From Acidaminobacter hydrogenoformans DSM 2784 (GTDB lineage: Bacteria > Bacillota > Clostridia > Peptostreptococcales > Acidaminobacteraceae), in contig NZ_FMWL01000013.1 in NCBI RefSeq assembly GCF_900103005.1, forward strand, positions 1 to 64,000: a DNA stretch of 64,000 bases, read 5' to 3'. The notes under the pieces were generated by a model. It was not told the DNA's origin. It was given only the letters and a program-made list of their open reading frames with translations, and did not search any database. This document shows positions 44,546 through 58,321 of the stretch, in pieces. The first letter of the stretch is position 1. The number at the start of each line of letters is the position of its first letter. Both the position numbers and the translations under genes were made by a program.

Positions 44546-45757
44546 CTATGCTTTCAGCAGTTCTTCCAGAACTGTCACAAGAAGCTGATCCTTAATGGTA
44601 TTCAGATAGAGTCCGTTGCTTTTCAGAACATCCGGCAGCCAGCCTGGGATCTTTTTTCTGTCCTCCACTTGAATCAGCGGATCACTGGAAAGCACCTCCC
44701 GGGCAAGCATATCATCACTGGTAATTCTGAAGCGGTCTATGCCCACTTTTTCAGCACCATATTCAATGAGGGCCAGTGCGATCTCTGCGTAGGTTGCCGC
44801 AGCTGGAAGTTTTAGCAGCTCGCAGAGCTTAGGTATAACATCTTCAAAAAGCAGGCGCTGCGGGCTCTTATCCTTGATCCCAATCAGTGCCGCCAGCTTT
44901 GCCAATACCGCGTCATCCATCTGTGAGAACCGCTGGATATAATAACCGTTTTCCCTCAGGTGATCCACATAGAACAGTTTTCCATGATACCCCCGGTAAT
45001 GCTTCAGGGTATCATAATACCCCATTTTCATGTTTCGATGCAGTGTCTCCGGCAAGACTTCCAAGGTTTTTCCCAAATCTCCGGATGGGTAGAGCCGCGT
45101 CAGGTTCAGGCCGGTTTCATCAAATTTCTGCTTGACACCGATTCCCTGAGACTCTACACAGATCAACTCTTTAAACCCCTTCTGTTTCAACAGTCTCACA
45201 GGGAGATTGTCGTAGAAACCACCGTCTATGTAGAGCTTGCCGTCAATACGTTCCAGCTGGAAAACCGGCAAATTTGCCGAGGCCATAAGATACTCAGCCA
45301 GCATCCCCTCCGGAATCTCGGAAAGATAAACATCCAGAGGCTTAAAGTCTGTCAGAGAGACTGTCACAAAGCCAAAAACCTTGTCTGTCCCTCTTATCAC
45401 ATCTTCTTTCAAGGTATCTTTCAACAATTTTCTCAGGGGTGTGATGTCCAGGCCACCCTCTGAAATGAAGCGTTTCAGCGAAGCGTGAATTTTATTGAAG
45501 TCTCCGGTTTCGAGGTCCATTCGAATGATCTTGTCCATGAGCTTTTCGTCGCCCTTGAAGACATGAGTGGGCTTCATATTGTACCAGATCTCCCACGCCA
45601 GATCGAAGTCATCCTGAATGATATAGGCCCCGTTGATCGCGCCAATCGACGTGCCGGCGACGCCTTCTATGTCGATCCCAAGCTCTCTGAGCGCTTTCCA
45701 GACACCGACATGATAAGAGCCTTTGGCGCCGCCGCCCTCAAGTACCAAACCCGCCAT
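44546..45757 (-). CDS. Patatin-like phospholipase (RssA type)
   Basis: A 403-residue patatin-domain protein. The oxyanion loop is LEGGGAKG at residues 6-13, the nucleophile Ser37 is in GTSIG, and the catalytic Asp178 is in YIDGGFYDN. The dyad is complete, so lipid acyl-hydrolase activity is likely; the substrate is unknown. The carboxyl half (about 200-403) is not recognised. The start is ATG 45757, six bases after GGAGGG; an earlier ATG lacks a site. It is flanked by phosphoglucomutase and fabZ on the same strand. Confidence 0.88.
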   Translation of the reverse strand: MAGLVLEGGGAKGSYHVGVWKALRELGIDIEGVAGTSIGAINGAYIIQDDFDLAWEIWYNMKPTHVFKGDEKLMDKIIRMDLETGDFNKIHASLKRFISEGGLDITPLRKLLKDTLKEDVIRGTDKVFGFVTVSLTDFKPLDVYLSEIPEGMLAEYLMASANLPVFQLERIDGKLYIDGGFYDNLPVRLLKQKGFKELICVESQGIGVKQKFDETGLNLTRLYPSGDLGKTLEVLPETLHRNMKMGYYDTLKHYRGYHGKLFYVDHLRENGYYIQRFSQMDDAVLAKLAALIGIKDKSPQRLLFEDVIPKLCELLKLPAAATYAEIALALIEYGAEKVGIDRFRITSDDMLAREVLSSDPLIQVEDRKKIPGWLPDVLKSNGLYLNTIKDQLLVTVLEELLKA

Positions 45758-45809
45758 TACGAACCCTCCATTTGCTTTGAAACAAGCCCTCGAAGCTGAC
45801 TCCAACTAA

Positions 45810-46247
45810 TTACAGCGCTTTATTCTCTATCACAGCGAACATCAATGTTCCCTTACAAGCCAGCTCTTCACCGACATATGCCGTCGCGCTGCCCTTTCCA
45901 ATACCCCTGCGAAAGGTGTGCAGCTCAACTTCCAGTCGAAGCTGATCCCCAGGGACAACCTGGCGTTTAAACCTTACCTCATCTATACCCGCAAAAACGG
46001 CAAGTTTTCCTTTATTTTCTTCTAAACTCATTAAAGCTACCGCGCCCACCTGGGCGAGGGCTTCCACAATTAAAACCCCTGGCATGATTGGGTTCCCCGG
46101 AAAATGGCCCTGAAAGAACGGCTCATTGGCTGAGACAGATTTTATGCCCACTGCACTCTTTCCTGGTTCATAAGCCTCAATTTGGTCCACGAGGAGAAAT
46201 GGATACCTGTGAGGAATAATCTTTTGAATTTCAATGCTGTTCAACAT
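45810..46247 (-). CDS. fabZ: 3-hydroxyacyl-[ACP] dehydratase FabZ
   Basis: A 145-residue hot-dog-fold dehydratase. The catalytic His48 is in [14 protein letters not shown] and the catalytic Glu62 in [12 protein letters not shown]. The amino end [17 protein letters not shown] is diagnostic. It removes water from 3-hydroxyacyl-ACP in fatty-acid elongation. ATG 46247 follows AGGAGG by eight bases. It is not next to other fab genes here; the acpP gene is at 11011. Confidence 0.95.
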   Translation of the reverse strand: MLNSIEIQKIIPHRYPFLLVDQIEAYEPGKSAVGIKSVSANEPFFQGHFPGNPIMPGVLIVEALAQVGAVALMSLEENKGKLAVFAGIDEVRFKRQVVPGDQLRLEVELHTFRRGIGKGSATAYVGEELACKGTLMFAVIENKAL

Positions 46248-46313
46248 AAATACAAACCTCCTGTTTGCTCGCTCAATGGAAAGCTTCATCTTGAGCGGCT
46301 TCCATCACTTGTT

Positions 46314-47309
46314 TTAGATTTCGAGCTCCGTTTCACCTTTAATGGACGCAGAGCCGCCGACCCACACGGTCTGAAGTTTGCTTCCCAAAGTGTCAATGTC
46401 GTTCTCGTGTGCGCCTTCCGGGTCCAACGGCACATTCGGTACAAGTCCGCTTTCCTCAAGCTTATCCCCACCTGCTTGCCGGGCGGTGCTGGACCACACC
46501 GTCCTGGCCTTGATCAAGGACGGCTTGTTCATCCACATGCCCTGAACAAAACGCATGTCATTTCCCCGAACGGCGCCGTAGGCGCTGAGATACGCTGCAA
46601 GGGCGCCATTTGAGGTCCCTGTGGCCGACTCTTCATCTATGCCGAACAGTGGCGCAAAGTTGCGGCACCATGCTGTCACAGAGGGTTGCCCGGGGTTGCC
46701 GGTGGACGTACCCGTCTCCAGCGTAAAGCAGTGATAACCGGTAACGCCGTGAGCCTCACTGATCTGGCGAATGTCCTCAAAGTCAGGCTGCATTTCTTTC
46801 AAAGCCTTTAGGCTCGATACTGGCACTAAAATGTCCCTGAGTCCGGTGGAGACAATTTGAACAGGCAGACCAGCCGCCTGGAAATCCTCAGAAAGTCCTA
46901 ACGACCAAAAAATCTCTTCAGGCTCGAGAATTGGACCAAAATCAGGCGCTACCTGAGCCATTAAAATCTCTTCAGCGTCTGCCTTGATTCTCAAAAGTCC
47001 CGCCTTGGTCTCCTGAACAAAGTCGCGGCGTCCATTCAACCGCCCAAGCTTCTGAAGCAGCGAAAAAACAGCAATGGTCGCATGTCCGCATAGCGCCACC
47101 TCGTCTGAAGGCGTGAAAAATCTGACCTTAAAGTCAGCCATGTCGCTCTCAGAGACAAAAGCCGTCTCAGAAAACCCCATGCGTGCCGCGACCTTTAGCA
47201 TTTGCTGCTCCGTCAGCATGGCATCCTCTGATTGAATGACCACACCGGCTGCGTTTCCACCCTGACCGTCCTGCGTAAAGGCATGGACTTCATAAATATG
47301 GACTTTCAT
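46314..47309 (-). CDS. PhzF-family isomerase/epimerase-like protein
   Basis: A 331-residue PhzF-fold protein, two similar halves, related to diaminopimelate epimerase. The start VHIYEVHAFTQDGQGGNAAG and the region SDEVALCGHATIAVFSLL are typical; the catalytic Glu expected near MGFSETAFV is present. Most family members have unknown substrates. ATG 47309 has GGAGG eleven bases upstream. It precedes fabZ on the same strand with a 66-base gap. Confidence 0.88.
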   Translation of the reverse strand: MKVHIYEVHAFTQDGQGGNAAGVVIQSEDAMLTEQQMLKVAARMGFSETAFVSESDMADFKVRFFTPSDEVALCGHATIAVFSLLQKLGRLNGRRDFVQETKAGLLRIKADAEEILMAQVAPDFGPILEPEEIFWSLGLSEDFQAAGLPVQIVSTGLRDILVPVSSLKALKEMQPDFEDIRQISEAHGVTGYHCFTLETGTSTGNPGQPSVTAWCRNFAPLFGIDEESATGTSNGALAAYLSAYGAVRGNDMRFVQGMWMNKPSLIKARTVWSSTARQAGGDKLEESGLVPNVPLDPEGAHENDIDTLGSKLQTVWVGGSASIKGETELEI

Positions 47310-47432
47310 GTCAATCACCGCCTCCAATTTTCAGTTCTAAGGGCTCTGCCATAGGCTGACCTTTTGTCTGAAAAACAGGCTGTGCATACACTCCCAATTC
47401 TTCCAAAGGTCTACTATACGATTTTATAAATA

Positions 47433-47461
47433 CGGCGCGTTGGGAGGCTCCCTACGCGCCG
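47433..47461. terminator. Strong hairpin downstream of mbl
   Basis: CGGCGCGT, then GGGAG, pairs with CTCCC and ACGCGCCG to give a nearly perfect stem with a one-base loop centre. T residues after it are sparse on both strands, so it may be a terminator or an RNA-stabilising hairpin between mbl and phzF. Confidence 0.6.
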
Positions 47462-47573
47462 CAGTTCTTTTCTTTTGGTCTGATAAACAACCGTTTCTGA
47501 TCTTTGATCCAAGACGTCGCCTGTGCTCTGACCTGAAATGGCTTGTCCTTGTCTCAAATCAATGACACTGAAA

Positions 47574-48593
47574 TTAGCGACGACGCTGGGTCATCATACT
47601 TTTTTCAAGCACATCAATGTGCTCAAGGGACATGCCCGTTCCTTTAGCGACGCAGGAAATGGCGTCCTCTGCGACATAAGTAGGGATCCCTGTTCTCTTT
47701 TCGAGCATTCTGTTCAGCCCGTGAAGCAATGAGCCGCCGCCTGTCATGACGATTCCCCGAGCGCTGATATCAGAAGCCAGCTCCGGCGGTGTTTTCTCAA
47801 GCACGGAATGCACCGCGTCGCTAATAGCGTTGACGGGCTCACGAAGCGCTTCAAGCATCTCCTCACTGCTGACCGTAATGTTCTTTGGCAGGCCTGTGAT
47901 CAGGTCCCGGCCACGGCAATCCATGGTGATGGGCTTTGGACGCGGAGACGCCGTTCCTATTTCCATTTTAAGTTCTTCTGCAGTCCGCTCACCAATCAAA
48001 AGATTATGTGCTTTTCGCATATATTTTATAATAGCTTCATCAAATTTGTCGCCTGCTACTTTGATGGATTTGCTGACGACTATGCCCCCAAGTGAGATGA
48101 CGGCAATGTCCGCTGTGCCACCGCCAATGTCAATGATCATGTTGCCGTCTGGCTTAGTGATATCAAGACCGGCCCCGACAGCTGCCGCAATAGGCTCCTC
48201 GATCAGGAAAGTCTTGCCGCCGCCCGCTTCAACTGTAGCGTCTATGACTGCCCGCTTCTCTACCTCGGTTACCCCGCTTGGCACGCAGATTATAATTTTG
48301 GGTTTTATAAAACGACGTGGTCCACAAGTCTTATTGATAAAATGGCGCAGCATTTTCTCGGTAACTTCATAGTCCGAGATGACACCGTCCTTCAAAGGAC
48401 GGATCGCGACAATATTGCCCGGCGTTCTGCCAAGCATCTTTCTCGCTTCTGAGCCAACGGAGAGAACGCGGCCCGTATCCCGGTCAATGGCGACCACGGA
48501 AGGCTCTTGAAGCACAATCCCCTTGCCTTTTATGAAAACGAGGACGCTGGCAGTACCAAGGTCAATCCCGATTTCAGTGCCTAATCCAAACAT
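47574..48593 (-). CDS. mbl: Rod-shape-determining protein, MreB/Mbl family
   Basis: A 339-residue bacterial actin. The phosphate-1 motif is IGIDLGTASVLVF, then the region MIDIGGGTADIAVISLGGIV (phosphate-2) and ARGIVMTGGGSLLHGLN (adenosine motif). It forms membrane-bound filaments that guide cell-wall synthesis, so the cell is probably rod-shaped. The neighbour murA and the ATP synthase operon upstream match the gene order seen around mbl in Bacilli and Clostridia, which is why mbl is preferred over mreB. ATG follows TTAGGAGG. Confidence 0.92.
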   Translation of the reverse strand: MFGLGTEIGIDLGTASVLVFIKGKGIVLQEPSVVAIDRDTGRVLSVGSEARKMLGRTPGNIVAIRPLKDGVISDYEVTEKMLRHFINKTCGPRRFIKPKIIICVPSGVTEVEKRAVIDATVEAGGGKTFLIEEPIAAAVGAGLDITKPDGNMIIDIGGGTADIAVISLGGIVVSKSIKVAGDKFDEAIIKYMRKAHNLLIGERTAEELKMEIGTASPRPKPITMDCRGRDLITGLPKNITVSSEEMLEALREPVNAISDAVHSVLEKTPPELASDISARGIVMTGGGSLLHGLNRMLEKRTGIPTYVAEDAISCVAKGTGMSLEHIDVLEKSMMTQRRR

Positions 48594-48674
48594 ATGTGAC
48601 CTCCTAATTTCTTTTGTATATCAAGATGCAGCGTTTCACTGACTACTGAAATTTCTTGTGTTGAGACCGGGGCA

Positions 48675-49931
48675 TTAACCTTCCGCGCGAGAAATATTCG
48701 CACCCAACTGACGGAGCTTATTTTCAATCTCGACATAGCCTCGGTCTATATGATAAGTATTTCCTATTTCCGTCGTTCCTTCAGAGATCAGCCCCGCGAG
48801 AATCAGCGCAGCACCAGCTCTCAGGTCAGTCGCCATGACCTTTGTGCCCCTGAGTGACCGGACACCTGTAACGACGGCACTGTGACCCTCAATCTTTATG
48901 TCAGCGCCCATGCGGTTAAGCTCTGCCACATGCATGAACCGGTTTTCAAAAACGGTTTCAATGACGACAGAAGTGTCAGAAGCCGCTGCCATCAGCGCCA
49001 TAAATTGAGCCTGCATGTCCGTAGGAAAGCCCGGATAAGGGAGGGTTGTCACATCTACGGAATTGATTTTCCCCTGCCCAATGACACGCAGGGAATCCTC
49101 TTCCTCCTCTATGACAACGCCTGCTTCCTTGAGCTTGGCAATGATAGGCTTGAGGTGACTTGGAACTACGTTTTCAACAACCACATCACCGTTTGTGATC
49201 GCTGCGGCTACCATATACGTGCCCGCTTCTATGCGGTCCGGAATGACCTGATGTCTCGAGCCTTCCAGACGCTCCACACCTTGTATTCGGATGGTGTCTG
49301 TCCCGGCGCCCTTGACATTTGCGCCCATCTTGTTTAAAAAGTTCGCCAAATCAATAATTTCAGGCTCCTCAGCTGCGTTTTCAATGATGGTGGTTCCCTC
49401 AGCCATAGTGGCTGCCATCATGATATTTTCCGTTGCGCCAACGCTTGGAAAGTCAAGATAGACACTGTTTCCTATCAGCTTATCCGCCCGGACCTCAATA
49501 AATCCCTCACCCTGCTCGACGTGGGCGCCAAGGGCGGCGAAGCCCTTCAGGTGAAGGTCTACCGGCCGCGCGCCTATGGCGCAGCCGCCCGGCATAGGGA
49601 TGCGCGCGACGCCGCACCTTGCAAGCAGCGGGCCCATGACAAAAAAAGACGCCCTCATTTTCTGAACCAGTTCAAACGGCGCCTCCGTCTGTGTAATTTT
49701 TGGGGTGTTTACTTCCAAAATGCCATCCTGCACACTGCTGACCTCAGCACCAAATGCTCTGAGAACGTCGCTCATGACCTCAACGTCCTTCAGAGGAGGT
49801 ACATCTTCCAGCACACAAACCGTTTCAGCCAAAAGGGTCGCCGCCATAATAGGCAGCACCGCATTTTTTGCTCCGCTTATTTTCACGCGGCCTTTCAAAG
49901 GTCCGCTCTTATGAACTAATATATTCGCCAA
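48675..49931 (-). CDS. murA: UDP-N-acetylglucosamine 1-carboxyvinyltransferase MurA
   Basis: A 418-residue MurA. The PEP-binding Cys117 is in [18 protein letters not shown]; Lys22 and Asn23 in SGAKNAVLP bind substrate; the segment NTYHIDRGY near the end is standard. It makes the first committed peptidoglycan precursor and is the fosfomycin target; the active-site Cys is present, so fosfomycin could bind. The start is TTG 49931, six bases after GAGAGGAGG. It lies between the atp operon and mbl. Confidence 0.95.
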   Translation of the reverse strand: MANILVHKSGPLKGRVKISGAKNAVLPIMAATLLAETVCVLEDVPPLKDVEVMSDVLRAFGAEVSSVQDGILEVNTPKITQTEAPFELVQKMRASFFVMGPLLARCGVARIPMPGGCAIGARPVDLHLKGFAALGAHVEQGEGFIEVRADKLIGNSVYLDFPSVGATENIMMAATMAEGTTIIENAAEEPEIIDLANFLNKMGANVKGAGTDTIRIQGVERLEGSRHQVIPDRIEAGTYMVAAAITNGDVVVENVVPSHLKPIIAKLKEAGVVIEEEEDSLRVIGQGKINSVDVTTLPYPGFPTDMQAQFMALMAAASDTSVVIETVFENRFMHVAELNRMGADIKIEGHSAVVTGVRSLRGTKVMATDLRAGAALILAGLISEGTTEIGNTYHIDRGYVEIENKLRQLGANISRAEG

Positions 49932-50226
49932 AATTGGCCTCCTCTCGCGATCGCCAAAATCCACACTATAATTTGAACCACGTCAATTTTTACCGGACAT
50001 AATTCACCGCTTGCATTATATACAATTACGAAAGAAAGTTCAACCTCTTTCATTATAACGTAAAAAACGTCAGTCAAAAAGACAAAAGGTGAGGACTTCA
50101 GGCTCCCGGAGAGTTTTATTTTAAGCCGCGGGACTATTCGATACCCACGTCTGAATTTTCTTAGTGAGTAAGACACTTATTTGCTCTGAAAAGTGTCTGT
50201 GTTTTTCAGGATCTGTGTTATTCATG

Positions 50227-50336
50227 GAAAATAAAAAAGCACCCTTGCGCCAAAGCAAGCTGAGCACCGCCGGAAAACGCTGTCAAACGTCCGGCGGCGG
50301 CCTCAGCGGATTTTGCCTCGGTGCCAGAATGCTTCT
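50227..50336 (-). terminator. Large composite hairpin after atpC
   Basis: On the minus strand nested stems CCGCCGG/CCGGCGG, GCTGAG/CTCAGC and GCACC/GGTGC form one long arm ending in TTTTTTATTTT. It is much larger than needed for termination. The rest of 49932-50226 has no credible gene; a smaller hairpin (AGACACTT/AAGTGTCT) lies near 50171-50200. Confidence 0.7.
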
Positions 50337-50344
50337 TTCTTAAA

Positions 50345-50755
50345 TTAGTTTTTTTCTACGATTCGGATTCTGTTGGTAGCCCGGCTGAGAGAATCCAGCG
50401 CCCGAGCGTAATCCAGTTCGCTGTCGCGCCTTTCAAGACGCTTCTGCGCGCGCTGAAGTGCGGCTTTGGCCCTGTTCATGTCAATTTCATCCGCCCACTC
50501 GGCAGAGTCCGTGACAACGGTTGTCTTCTCATAAGTTACGGTGACGAAGCCGCCGCTGCAGGACGCCTCCCTGAATTTCTCCTCGCCTTGTTTCCGAACT
50601 CGCAATGAGCCTATGGCGACTGGCGCCACCATTTGCTCGTGGTCATTCATAATCGCCATATCGCCTTCGGTGGTTCTGAGAATGACCATGTCAACTTCCC
50701 CATCGAAAAACGTTCTGTCTGGCGTTACGATTTCAAGCATAAAATTAGTTGCCAC
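50345..50755 (-). CDS. atpC: ATP synthase subunit epsilon
   Basis: A 136-residue epsilon subunit: amino-terminal beta sandwich (LEIVTPDRTFFDGEVDMVIL) and carboxyl-terminal two-helix domain (AKAALQRAQKRLERRD). It links the rotor to the catalytic head and can inhibit ATP hydrolysis. It is the last gene of the atp operon, 35 bases after atpD, followed by a large terminator. Confidence 0.95.
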   Translation of the reverse strand: MATNFMLEIVTPDRTFFDGEVDMVILRTTEGDMAIMNDHEQMVAPVAIGSLRVRKQGEEKFREASCSGGFVTVTYEKTTVVTDSAEWADEIDMNRAKAALQRAQKRLERRDSELDYARALDSLSRATNRIRIVEKN

Positions 50756-50790
50756 CTGGGCTCACCTCCTGGAGATCGATCTGTTAAGCG

Positions 50791-52197
<1,407 letters not shown>

Positions 52198-52222
52198 TCA
52201 GTTGGTTCTTCAGGGACACTCC

Positions 52223-53101
52223 CTATTTGAGCGCTTCCGCGCCGCCGACAATTTCCGAGATTTCCTGCGTGATAGACGCTTGCCGCGCCTGGTTGAAGGT
52301 CAGCGTCAGGCTCTCAATAATATCTTCGGCGTTGTCGTTCGCGTTCTCCATAGCCAGGCGCCGAGCTGCCTGCTCCGCTGCCGCTGACTCGACAAGCCCG
52401 CCATAAATCGTGCTTTCAATGTATTTTGGAATCACATAGCTGAGCACTGTTTCAGGGGATGGCTCGTAGACCATGTAGCTTTCGTCGTCGCCTTCCTCCT
52501 CAACCGCTGTTTCCTCAACCTGTTCCTCCAACACCATAGGCAGCAGCTTCAGCATGACCGCCTCCTGAGAGATTGTGCTGACAAAACGCGTATAGACGAA
52601 CTTAATCTCATCAACCTCTTCCTGGGCATACAGCTTCAGAAGGTATTTGGCGATTTCCTGCGCGTCCGAATACTGCGGATTTTCAGAAATATAGACATAT
52701 TCTCGAACCACGTCATATTCTCGCTTTGTAAAGCTATCTCTGGATTTTTTGCCGATGGTTATAACTTTTGCGCTGGATTTGTCCTGAATATCTTGAAACA
52801 CCAGCTTCATTGCGTTGTTGTTGTACCCGCCGCAGAGTCCGCGGTCCGCAGTCACAACGACATAGATACTGTTCTTTACTTCTCTGTAGCCCAGAAACTC
52901 ATGCTTCACATTCTTTTGAGTTTTCATGAGTTCTTGGACGGTTTCGAGAACAGTTTCGAAATATGGCCGCGTAATATCCATCCGGTCCCTGGTCCGCTTA
53001 AGCTTCGCAGTCGAAACAAGCTCCATGGCCTTTGTGATCTGCATGGTGGAGTTGACGCTCTTAATTTTGCGCTTAATGTCGCGCGTTCCCATTCCTGCCA
53101 C
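52223..53101 (-). CDS. atpG: ATP synthase subunit gamma
   Basis: A 292-residue gamma subunit with the two long coiled-coil ends (RDIKRKIKSVNSTMQITKAM at the start; ARRLAMENANDNAEDIIESL near the end). It is the central shaft that couples rotor turning to catalysis. Residues about 195-210 contain an acidic, low-complexity loop (EETAVEEEGDDES). The start is GTG 53101, eight bases after AGGAGG. Confidence 0.97.
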   Translation of the reverse strand: MAGMGTRDIKRKIKSVNSTMQITKAMELVSTAKLKRTRDRMDITRPYFETVLETVQELMKTQKNVKHEFLGYREVKNSIYVVVTADRGLCGGYNNNAMKLVFQDIQDKSSAKVITIGKKSRDSFTKREYDVVREYVYISENPQYSDAQEIAKYLLKLYAQEEVDEIKFVYTRFVSTISQEAVMLKLLPMVLEEQVEETAVEEEGDDESYMVYEPSPETVLSYVIPKYIESTIYGGLVESAAAEQAARRLAMENANDNAEDIIESLTLTFNQARQASITQEISEIVGGAEALK

Positions 53102-53132
53102 TATCGATCCCTCCTAAGGTGACGTCTTCAGA

Positions 53133-54683
<1,551 letters not shown>

Positions 54684-54697
54684 TCATTTAGAAAGCT

Positions 54698-55240
54698 CTA
54701 AACGACTACCAGCCGCAGCTCTTCCTTGATCTGTGCCAGCTTTTTGCGGACTGAGCCATCTATCATCCGGTCGCCAATCTCGATCACGACACCTGCAATG
54801 ATGCTTTCATCCACAATGTTTACCAGCGATACCTTCTTACCTGCCTGCTTCGACAGTTTTTCCTCAAGAGCCTTCAGCTGCTGCTCTGTCATTTCGATCG
54901 ATGTTCTGGCCCGGCCTTTGACCAAGCCTTGAGATTCATCCGCCATGACTTCGAATCTTTTTCGAATTTCTTTGAGCTCGCTTTCACGTCCCTTGTCAAT
55001 GAGGACTTTGATGAAACTCATCACATCCTTGGAGACGTTCTTCGCGAACACTTCCTCCATGGCAGACTTCTTATCCTGTTCCGTCATAGATGGGGCGAGG
55101 AACAGCTCGTTGAAGTCTGGGTTTTCAGCCAACGTGTCGGCGACAAACCCGAGATCGCGTCTGATTTCTTCCAGCTGGCCCAGCTCGACCGCGGCTTCCA
55201 TCAGCGCTTCCGCATAGGCTTTCGCGACTAGTTGTGCCAT
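54698..55240 (-). CDS. atpH: ATP synthase subunit delta
   Basis: A 180-residue OSCP/delta subunit that caps the stator and connects b to the F1 head. The amino end AQLVAKAYAEALMEAAVE and the carboxyl block VNIVDESIIAGVVIEIGDRM are typical. It overlaps the end of atpF by 13 bases. Confidence 0.94.
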   Translation of the reverse strand: MAQLVAKAYAEALMEAAVELGQLEEIRRDLGFVADTLAENPDFNELFLAPSMTEQDKKSAMEEVFAKNVSKDVMSFIKVLIDKGRESELKEIRKRFEVMADESQGLVKGRARTSIEMTEQQLKALEEKLSKQAGKKVSLVNIVDESIIAGVVIEIGDRMIDGSVRKKLAQIKEELRLVVV

Positions 55241-55761
55241 GCTGTATCCCCTACCTCCTGAATGAATTGATCGATCAGAGCCTTGTGCTTGTTTCCGTCG
55301 ATGTCTTTGTGAATGACTTTGGAAGCCGTGAGGATTGCCATGTCAGCAATATCATCTTTAAGCGCGTTGATCGCTTTGACTTTTTCCTGCTCGAGTTCCT
55401 TTTGGGTGGCTTCTCTGATTTCAGAAGCTTTATTCTCAGCTTCTTTAATTATATCAGCCATGCGCTTGTCTCCGCGCTGAACCGCCGCTCTGACGATTTC
55501 CTTGCCTTCATCCTCAGCATTCCTGATCTTGTGGGAATACTCTGAAATTAATTGATCTGCTTCCTGCTTTTTGAGTGCTGCTGCATCAAACTGGCTCTTG
55601 ACCTCGTTTTCGCGTTTCTCCATAAATGCCGTTACCGGTTTGAAGAGAATTTTGCGAAGCACCAGGAACAAAATCAATGTGTTGACAATCTGAACCGCCA
55701 ACATCCAGTCTATTGCGACAAGACCCATTCTCAATTCGGAAGCGAGTACATACACATTCAT
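55228..55761 (-). CDS. atpF: ATP synthase subunit b
   Basis: A 177-residue b subunit: one membrane helix near residues 20-40 (MLAVQIVNTLILFLVLRKIL) and a long charged helix (about 45-150) that forms the peripheral stalk. Only one b gene is present, so the stalk is a homodimer. The ATG follows GGAGGCAG. It lies between the single-hairpin c gene and atpH. Confidence 0.95.
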   Translation of the reverse strand: MNVYVLASELRMGLVAIDWMLAVQIVNTLILFLVLRKILFKPVTAFMEKRENEVKSQFDAAALKKQEADQLISEYSHKIRNAEDEGKEIVRAAVQRGDKRMADIIKEAENKASEIREATQKELEQEKVKAINALKDDIADMAILTASKVIHKDIDGNKHKALIDQFIQEVGDTAWHN

Positions 55762-55808
55762 TTATTCTGCCTCCTTTTTGCGGATTTTCACAACTGGTCC
55801 TGTCTGAA

Positions 55809-56946
<1,138 letters not shown>

Positions 56947-56964
56947 CTATTTCAACATTCTTGA

Positions 56965-57666
56965 TTAGTCCATTGCCATGGAGACATATACCATTGTCAG
57001 CATGGTGAAAATAAACGATTGCAGCAGCCCCGAGAAGAGGTCAAAATAAATGTGAAACACAGCCGGGACGCCCACTGCAAGCAATGGGATGTTCAAATTG
57101 ATCAGTGCTGATGTAAATCCGCCAAGGGCGCCATAGAGCAAACTCATGATAATCAAGCCGCCTACAATGTTGCCGAACAGACGAAACGACAGAGAAATTG
57201 GTGTCGCGACTTCACCCAACAGGTTGATTGGGAACAACAGGAAAAACGGTTCAAAAAATCCTTTGAGGTATTTTCCGACACCTTTTGACCTGATGCCAAA
57301 GGCGTGGATCATGAGAAAAGTAATCAATGCCAGCGCCAAGGTCGTATTGATGTCCGCTGTAGGCGGCCTTAGCCCCAGCAGTCCTGCCAGGTTGGCAACC
57401 GCAAGGAAAATCATCAGCGTACCAATATAAGGCGCAAACTTCATGTTCTTTTCTCCCATGGTCTGCTTGGTCAGATTATTGATCATTTTAACAATGGTCT
57501 CAACGACAATCTGACGCTTTCCAGGCACCATCTGAAGATTTCTGGCGCCCAGCCAGGCGAGCAAAATGATCCCTGCCATGATCCACCATGTGACGGTCAC
57601 CGTTTCAGTAACTTGAATCCCAAATGGCAATTCTACGATCCGTGGTCCAAATCCTTCAGTACCCAC
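56965..57666 (-). CDS. atpB: ATP synthase subunit a
   Basis: A 233-residue membrane subunit with five or six helices. The essential arginine is in PISLSFRLFGNIVGG. It forms the ion half-channels that face the c ring. Translation starts at GTG 57666, seven bases after AGGAGG. The stop is followed 39 bases later by the triple-hairpin c gene. Confidence 0.96.
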   Translation of the reverse strand: MGTEGFGPRIVELPFGIQVTETVTVTWWIMAGIILLAWLGARNLQMVPGKRQIVVETIVKMINNLTKQTMGEKNMKFAPYIGTLMIFLAVANLAGLLGLRPPTADINTTLALALITFLMIHAFGIRSKGVGKYLKGFFEPFFLLFPINLLGEVATPISLSFRLFGNIVGGLIIMSLLYGALGGFTSALINLNIPLLAVGVPAVFHIYFDLFSGLLQSFIFTMLTMVYVSMAMD

Positions 57667-57668
57667 TT

Positions 57669-58082
57669 CTATTCCTCCTTTCTTTTCGAAATGTTTTTTG
57701 ATTTTGAACTTCCTGATAACAACTGCGTCATATAAATGATCAGTTTGACGGTCATAAGGCCCGCTACCATGCCAAGAACCTGGATCTGTTCTGACAGGAT
57801 AGAAACCAGAAGTGCGGCCGCAACCAGCGAAAACCGGATAAAATAGTGTACGGTGGCATAAGTCTGAGCTTTGCTTGGAGACATGGCGACTGCTTTTTCA
57901 ATGGTCACACCGAGCTGTCTGAAATTCAGGATGCCAAGTGCAGTACCAAAAAGCAAACCCAGCAGGTAGGGTAAAACGCCACCTCTGAAAAAAATCAAAA
58001 AAATGACGGCAAACACTGCCGCAAGCATCAGAGACCGGAGTGTCACTGTCCTCAGCAGCGCCTGAGTGGTTTGCACAGGCAT
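57669..58082 (-). CDS. atpI: ATP synthase subunit I (AtpI-like)
   Basis: A 137-residue membrane protein with about four helices, matching the ATP synthase I family (PF03899): AVIFLIFFRGGVLPYLLGLL and ALGILNFRQLGVTIEKAV. AtpI helps assemble the c ring, in Na+-type enzymes too. The ATG at 58082 overlaps the atpZ stop (TGATG), so translation is coupled; GTG 58085 is an alternative. Confidence 0.82.
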   Translation of the reverse strand: MPVQTTQALLRTVTLRSLMLAAVFAVIFLIFFRGGVLPYLLGLLFGTALGILNFRQLGVTIEKAVAMSPSKAQTYATVHYFIRFSLVAAALLVSILSEQIQVLGMVAGLMTVKLIIYMTQLLSGSSKSKNISKRKEE

Positions 58083-58321
58083 CACTTCCTTTTGTTTGGG
58101 GGATGGTCGTTTGTCTTTCTGAGAGCAAGCTTAAACAGTTCCATAAAAGCGGTTGCCGTACCAATCAAGACAAAAATAAGTAAAAAAATACCGTTGGTCC
58201 CAACCTTATCATCCAGATAGCGTCCAATCAGAACACCACCCAGGATAGGTGTGATCATCATTAGTGCGACCTGGGACAACAGCGCGAGGTTTTCATACAT
58301 TTTGAAGCTGTTCTTAGACAT
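58082..58321 (-). CDS. atpZ: AtpZ/AtpI-like small membrane protein
   Basis: A 79-residue protein with two helices (LALLSQVALMMITPILGGVL and FLLIFVLIGTATAFMELFKL), of the ATP synthase gene 1 family (PF09527). AtpZ works with AtpI in c-ring assembly or cation supply. The start at ATG 58321 has only a weak ribosome-binding site. It is the first gene of the atp operon. Confidence 0.78.
   Translation of the reverse strand: MSKNSFKMYENLALLSQVALMMITPILGGVLIGRYLDDKVGTNGIFLLIFVLIGTATAFMELFKLALRKTNDHPPNKRK

Noticed and set aside
49916-50176. 86-codon minus-strand reading frame between atpC and murA
   Set aside because: It runs into the murA start, has no good ribosome-binding site, and does not resemble the small DUF1146 protein often found at this place.
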